NCBI GenBank assembly: GCA_963614215.1
Contig: CAVECB010000020.1
Coordinates: 1-32,410 of the forward strand
Direction of reading: 5' to 3'
DNA from: CAVAWX01 sp963614215
Lineage (GTDB): Bacteria > Actinomycetota > Coriobacteriia > Coriobacteriales > QAMH01
Length of the DNA stretch: 32,410 bases
Shown: piece after piece, positions 31,145-32,410 of the stretch
How the letters are laid out: each line of letters begins with the position of its first letter
Numbering within the stretch: position 1 is the first letter of the stretch
Notes under the pieces: model-generated
Database searches by the model: none
Told to the model about the DNA's origin: nothing
Seen by the model: the letters and a program-made list of their open reading frames with translations, nothing else
Translations under genes and position numbers: made by a program

Positions 31145-31220
31145 CCGAAAAACAAAGAGTGAATCCGCCGAAAAATGACTAATGAAATCGCCGAAAAACG
31201 TCGGTCCAAACCGCCGAAAA
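31143..31220. repeat. second 23-bp-period array of opposite polarity, 4 units
   Basis: CGCCGAAAAA cores start at 31144, 31167, 31190 and 31213, again exactly 23 bp apart, each followed by a 13-nt unconserved stretch. The polarity is opposite to the first array (CCGAAAA against TTTTCCG), and the register is shifted by 12 bp. The remaining sequence to 31345 holds a GGGCGCC/GGCGCCC hairpin (about 31249-31274) but no gene. Confidence 0.8.
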
Positions 31221-31345
31221 ATCAAGAGTTGCCGCCTTGTGCGAGTAGGGGCGCCGAAACAGACCCGGCGCCCTTCTACAAAATACGCAGTCGGCAGCTG
31301 CGCCCGGCACCTGATTGGCGGCTATGCCCGGCGCCAAACGCCCGC

Positions 31346-32410
31346 CTACATCGCAAAGCACAATGGCACTCCGTACTTGCGGCTCGCAGAGCTGGAAGTA
31401 CTGGTATAAGGACTTCCGCTATCGGGGTCGAGCGTGGCAAAGCAATTATTGGTTGTGTAATACGGTGTTCGCAACCACGTGTAATACGTCGTAAACGATG
31501 AGGGGTTGGTTCCATCGCGGCGTTTGAAATTGCCTGTGAGGTTTGCGTTCTTACCCTTCGGATTGGTCACATTCGCTTGGCACCACGCATATTGCGAGCC
31601 CTCGTTTTCCAGCGTTCCGTCCGAAATGTAGCCGACGTCTTTTCCGTACAGCTCGCTATACGACGGAATCCAAAACTCGTCAGATGTGGTGGTCGTGGTG
31701 ATCGTGCCGGAGTTGTTCACGACACCCTCTTTGTTCACGGCTTTGACGTGCCCGGAGCTGACGAGTTCGGAAAGCCCGGTTTTAAGGTAGCCGCCGGCGG
31801 TATTCAAAGTTTGCCGCATCGTAGACCCGCTCCAACCCGTTTCATTTGTAGAAGCGGTGTTCATCGCCAGCGCCTCGGTCAATCCGTGCGTGACCATAAA
31901 GGTCACGGCGCTTCCATCGCCATCGTGCTCGCCGACTTGGAGGATGCGGAATTCAACCCAGCGGTTTGCGCCCGTGCCCGCATCAGAGCCCTTCCAATTG
32001 GCGTACAGGCGCGTGTCTCCGTTCATGTAGCTCTTCCACCTCGTGGTGACGGCATCTTTGTCTTCACCAGAAGATGTCTCCGTTTTCGTGCCGTGCAAAA
32101 CCGCCAAGTCCTCGTCGATACCAGACTGCTTCTTGATCATGGCCGTCTCGTCGCTCGGATCGGACGCACCCGCCGCGGCAAGCCAGTAGTAGTTGGTCGG
32201 CTTGATGGCCACGTAGGTACGGGTCTCGTTTAGGGCGTTGTGGAAGGTGGCGAGGTTGGCCGGGGTGTAGCCCGTGTCGGTGGTCGTGTCGTACCAGTTG
32301 CCGTCCGCGCCCGTAATGTAGCTGCTGCTCGGCGCAGGCAGATAGGGAGACGTGCCGCTCGTAAGAAAATCAAACGCCGCGCCCAGCGTCACGCTCTGCA
32401 ATGTATTGCA
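31346..32410 (-). CDS. DUF6273-type surface protein, 5' part beyond window
   Basis: The frame is open to the right edge, so only the C-terminal 354 residues or so are seen. They are rich in Thr, Ser, Gly and aromatic residues, as in secreted or surface proteins. The end carries the pattern WIPSYSELYG, YTWLRTPYYTTNNCFATLD and SASRKYGVPLCFAM, which I recognise as the DUF6273-like module common at the C terminus of large surface proteins in gut Coriobacteriia and Clostridia. Its function is unknown. Repeated Asn-Thr stretches and no sorting signal are visible. Base composition is clearly lower in GC than the housekeeping genes to the left, suggesting transfer or a variable locus. The gene ends at a TAG at 31346, followed by the repeat arrays. 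Confidence 0.75.
   Translation of the reverse strand, partial: CNTLQSVTLGAAFDFLTSGTSPYLPAPSSSYITGADGNWYDTTTDTGYTPANLATFHNALNETRTYVAIKPTNYYWLAAAGASDPSDETAMIKKQSGIDEDLAVLHGTKTETSSGEDKDAVTTRWKSYMNGDTRLYANWKGSDAGTGANRWVEFRILQVGEHDGDGSAVTFMVTHGLTEALAMNTASTNETGWSGSTMRQTLNTAGGYLKTGLSELVSSGHVKAVNKEGVVNNSGTITTTTTSDEFWIPSYSELYGKDVGYISDGTLENEGSQYAWCQANVTNPKGKNANLTGNFKRRDGTNPSSFTTYYTWLRTPYYTTNNCFATLDPDSGSPYTSTSSSASRKYGVPLCFAM

Overview
The window is GC-rich, mostly reads as dense minus-strand operons, and looks like chromosome from a Coriobacteriia actinobacterium (Eggerthellales-like). That placement is inferred from the gene mix: molybdenum cofactor genes, paired class C sortases, a DUF6273-type surface protein and Ala/Glu/Gly-rich insertions in housekeeping enzymes. 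No rRNA or other marker fixes the genus.

Layout: 0-0.83 kb holds an edge fragment and a small toxin-antitoxin-like pair. From 0.83 to 1.25 kb there is a gene-free patch of degenerate repeats. The biotin transporter gene bioY (-) lies divergent to tRNA-Gly. tRNA-Gly leads a plus-strand operon: pyridoxal kinase, mobB, moaA, moaC and mogA (2.05-5.8 kb). Convergent to it is a three-gene minus-strand cluster at 5.9-10.5 kb: a degenerate ArsM-like methyltransferase, a CobW/COG0523-like GTPase, and a 712-residue fusion of an arsenite methyltransferase (ArsM) with the radical SAM enzyme ArsS. At 10.7-14.5 kb is a polyglycerolphosphate (teichoic-acid-like) pair tagF/tagD with an NYN-LOTUS protein, then a MOSC protein. 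serS (+) converges on serA (-). A metG-tatD-flavoprotein-rsmA operon (18.4-22.9 kb) follows. Next is a tRNA-Pro, SPFH protein, membrane protein and two-sortase group (23.0-26.95 kb), then tyrS and a U32/RlhA-like gene. The last 1.5 kb is AT-richer: a 23-bp-period repeat array and the 3' part of a surface-protein gene that runs off the edge.

The best candidate for an undescribed system is the 5.9-10.5 kb cluster. The fusion keeps every expected ArsM cysteine and every ArsS motif, so one polypeptide could both methylate and adenosylate a metalloid. Its partner methyltransferase has lost three of the four arsenite-binding cysteine sites and ends in Cys-Cys. The GTPase between them has an altered metal-binding motif. 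The second candidate is the repeat array near 31 kb: twelve exact 23-bp steps followed by four 23-bp steps of opposite polarity.

All functions are read from sequence motifs by eye; no database search was run. Coordinates were checked against the sequence for starts, stops, tRNA ends and repeats.
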